Shown here: positions 63,409 through 64,000 of the stretch, piece by piece
Layout of the letters: every line of letters starts with the position of its first letter
Numbering within the stretch: the first letter of the stretch is position 1
Assembly: GCA_013365325.1 (NCBI GenBank)
Contig: JABVXV010000001.1
Coordinates: 186,001 to 250,000, forward strand
DNA from: Dipetalonema caudispina
Taxonomy: Eukaryota; Nematoda; Chromadorea; Rhabditida; Onchocercidae
DNA length: 64,000 nucleotides
Direction of reading: 5' to 3'
Program-made: the position numbers and the translations under genes
Notes under the pieces: generated by a model
What the model was told of the DNA's origin: nothing
Databases searched by the model: none
Seen by the model: only the letters and a program-made list of their open reading frames with translations

Positions 63409-64000
63409 ATTCAGATGAAATTCTCAAGAAATTTTCGTTTTAAAAAACCATACATAATAAAGATATAGCATCTTTAAATTTAAACATGAATGAGCTTTTA
63501 TTATGGTGTTAATCGCTTAATAAAGTTAAACAAATTGCCAGCCAGCTACTATGCATAAAGTCCCTTAATTTTCTTCGATTTTGCTTTCAAACATATAGAA
63601 AAAACACTTCCAAAAGGAAGTGTAAAAATCGACGAAGTAGTCTTCGCACAATCGAAATAGAATATATACTTCATTAATATTGCAACACTAAAAATTATGC
63701 CCAATGGAATCACTGGAACTTCTAATCATTCAATGCACCATATCTTTCAAAATAACTTTGTCGAAGATGACCCCTTCTGGAAGAGTCTCGAAACTTTTCT
63801 AATAATTTTTAATTCAGTCGCTAAAATATCAGTAAATCTAATCGGTTTTCGTGAAAGTTCTTATTGTATTAAGCTTTTTCTACAGAACTTCAATACACAT
63901 TAAAAACGAGATCAAATTCAGTTGATTACATGAAAAGTTTCTGCCTTATCCGATTTCAGTCCCTTTATACCGGCTTTTTAGAAAGAACCATAGCAAAAAT
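63409..64000. other. Upstream region of GLD-2
   Basis: AT-rich sequence 5' of the GLD-2 start; should contain its promoter. A 68-codon plus frame at 63697-63903 shows no motif. Nothing else supportable. Confidence 0.4.

Overview
The window looks like AT-rich nuclear DNA of a parasitic nematode, probably a filarial or related spirurid worm. Genes are split by short to medium introns with TTTCAG-like acceptors, several start codons lie just after an acceptor-like site (the usual spliced-leader arrangement), and the protein set is metazoan and nematode-like, including a USP+OTU deubiquitinase of the DUO type. There is no bacterial operon, CRISPR array or phage. All gene models were built by hand: I translated exons and required intron phases to agree, and the complete models close to a whole number of codons. 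No transcript evidence was available, and coordinates of a few exon ends may be off by a base.

Layout: 72-1608 (-) 5' part of a HEAT-repeat protein, probably Integrator subunit 4; 1721-1850 TAA microsatellite; 2527-6563 (+) PIG-V GPI mannosyltransferase; 7243-7661 (-) a small orphan or broken gene; 7840-10859 (-) eIF2 gamma; 12456-14770 (+) inositol monophosphatase; 15560-16870 (+) Tctex-type dynein light chain; 17324-18240 (+) uncharacterised two-exon gene; 18886-20452 (-) BLCAP-like membrane protein; 21861-22441 (+) small uncharacterised protein. From 22.4 to 29.4 kb no intact gene was found; this part holds decayed coding-like segments and a dispersed 125-bp duplication. Then 29470-30882 (-) nuclear poly(A)-binding protein; 32281-33987 (+) CHMP2B; 34944-35990 (+) pterin carbinolamine dehydratase; 36290-38699 (-) classical SDR; 40684-50730 (-) a 29-exon deubiquitinase with an OTU protease domain embedded inside a USP37-type USP domain; a 100-N assembly gap at 52794-52893 flanked by a perfect 121-bp duplication; 54082-56146 (+) casein kinase 2 beta; 58540-63408 (-) GLD-2-type cytoplasmic poly(A) polymerase.

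The genes are unrelated housekeeping functions and not a pathway cluster. Translation and RNA 3'-end metabolism are represented several times (eIF2 gamma, PABPN1, GLD-2, probable INTS4), as are ubiquitin and ESCRT functions (the USP/OTU protein, CHMP2B). The most unusual object is the nested two-protease deubiquitinase. The main unexplained material is a set of short multi-exon genes without recognised relatives, and the decayed coding region near 25 kb.
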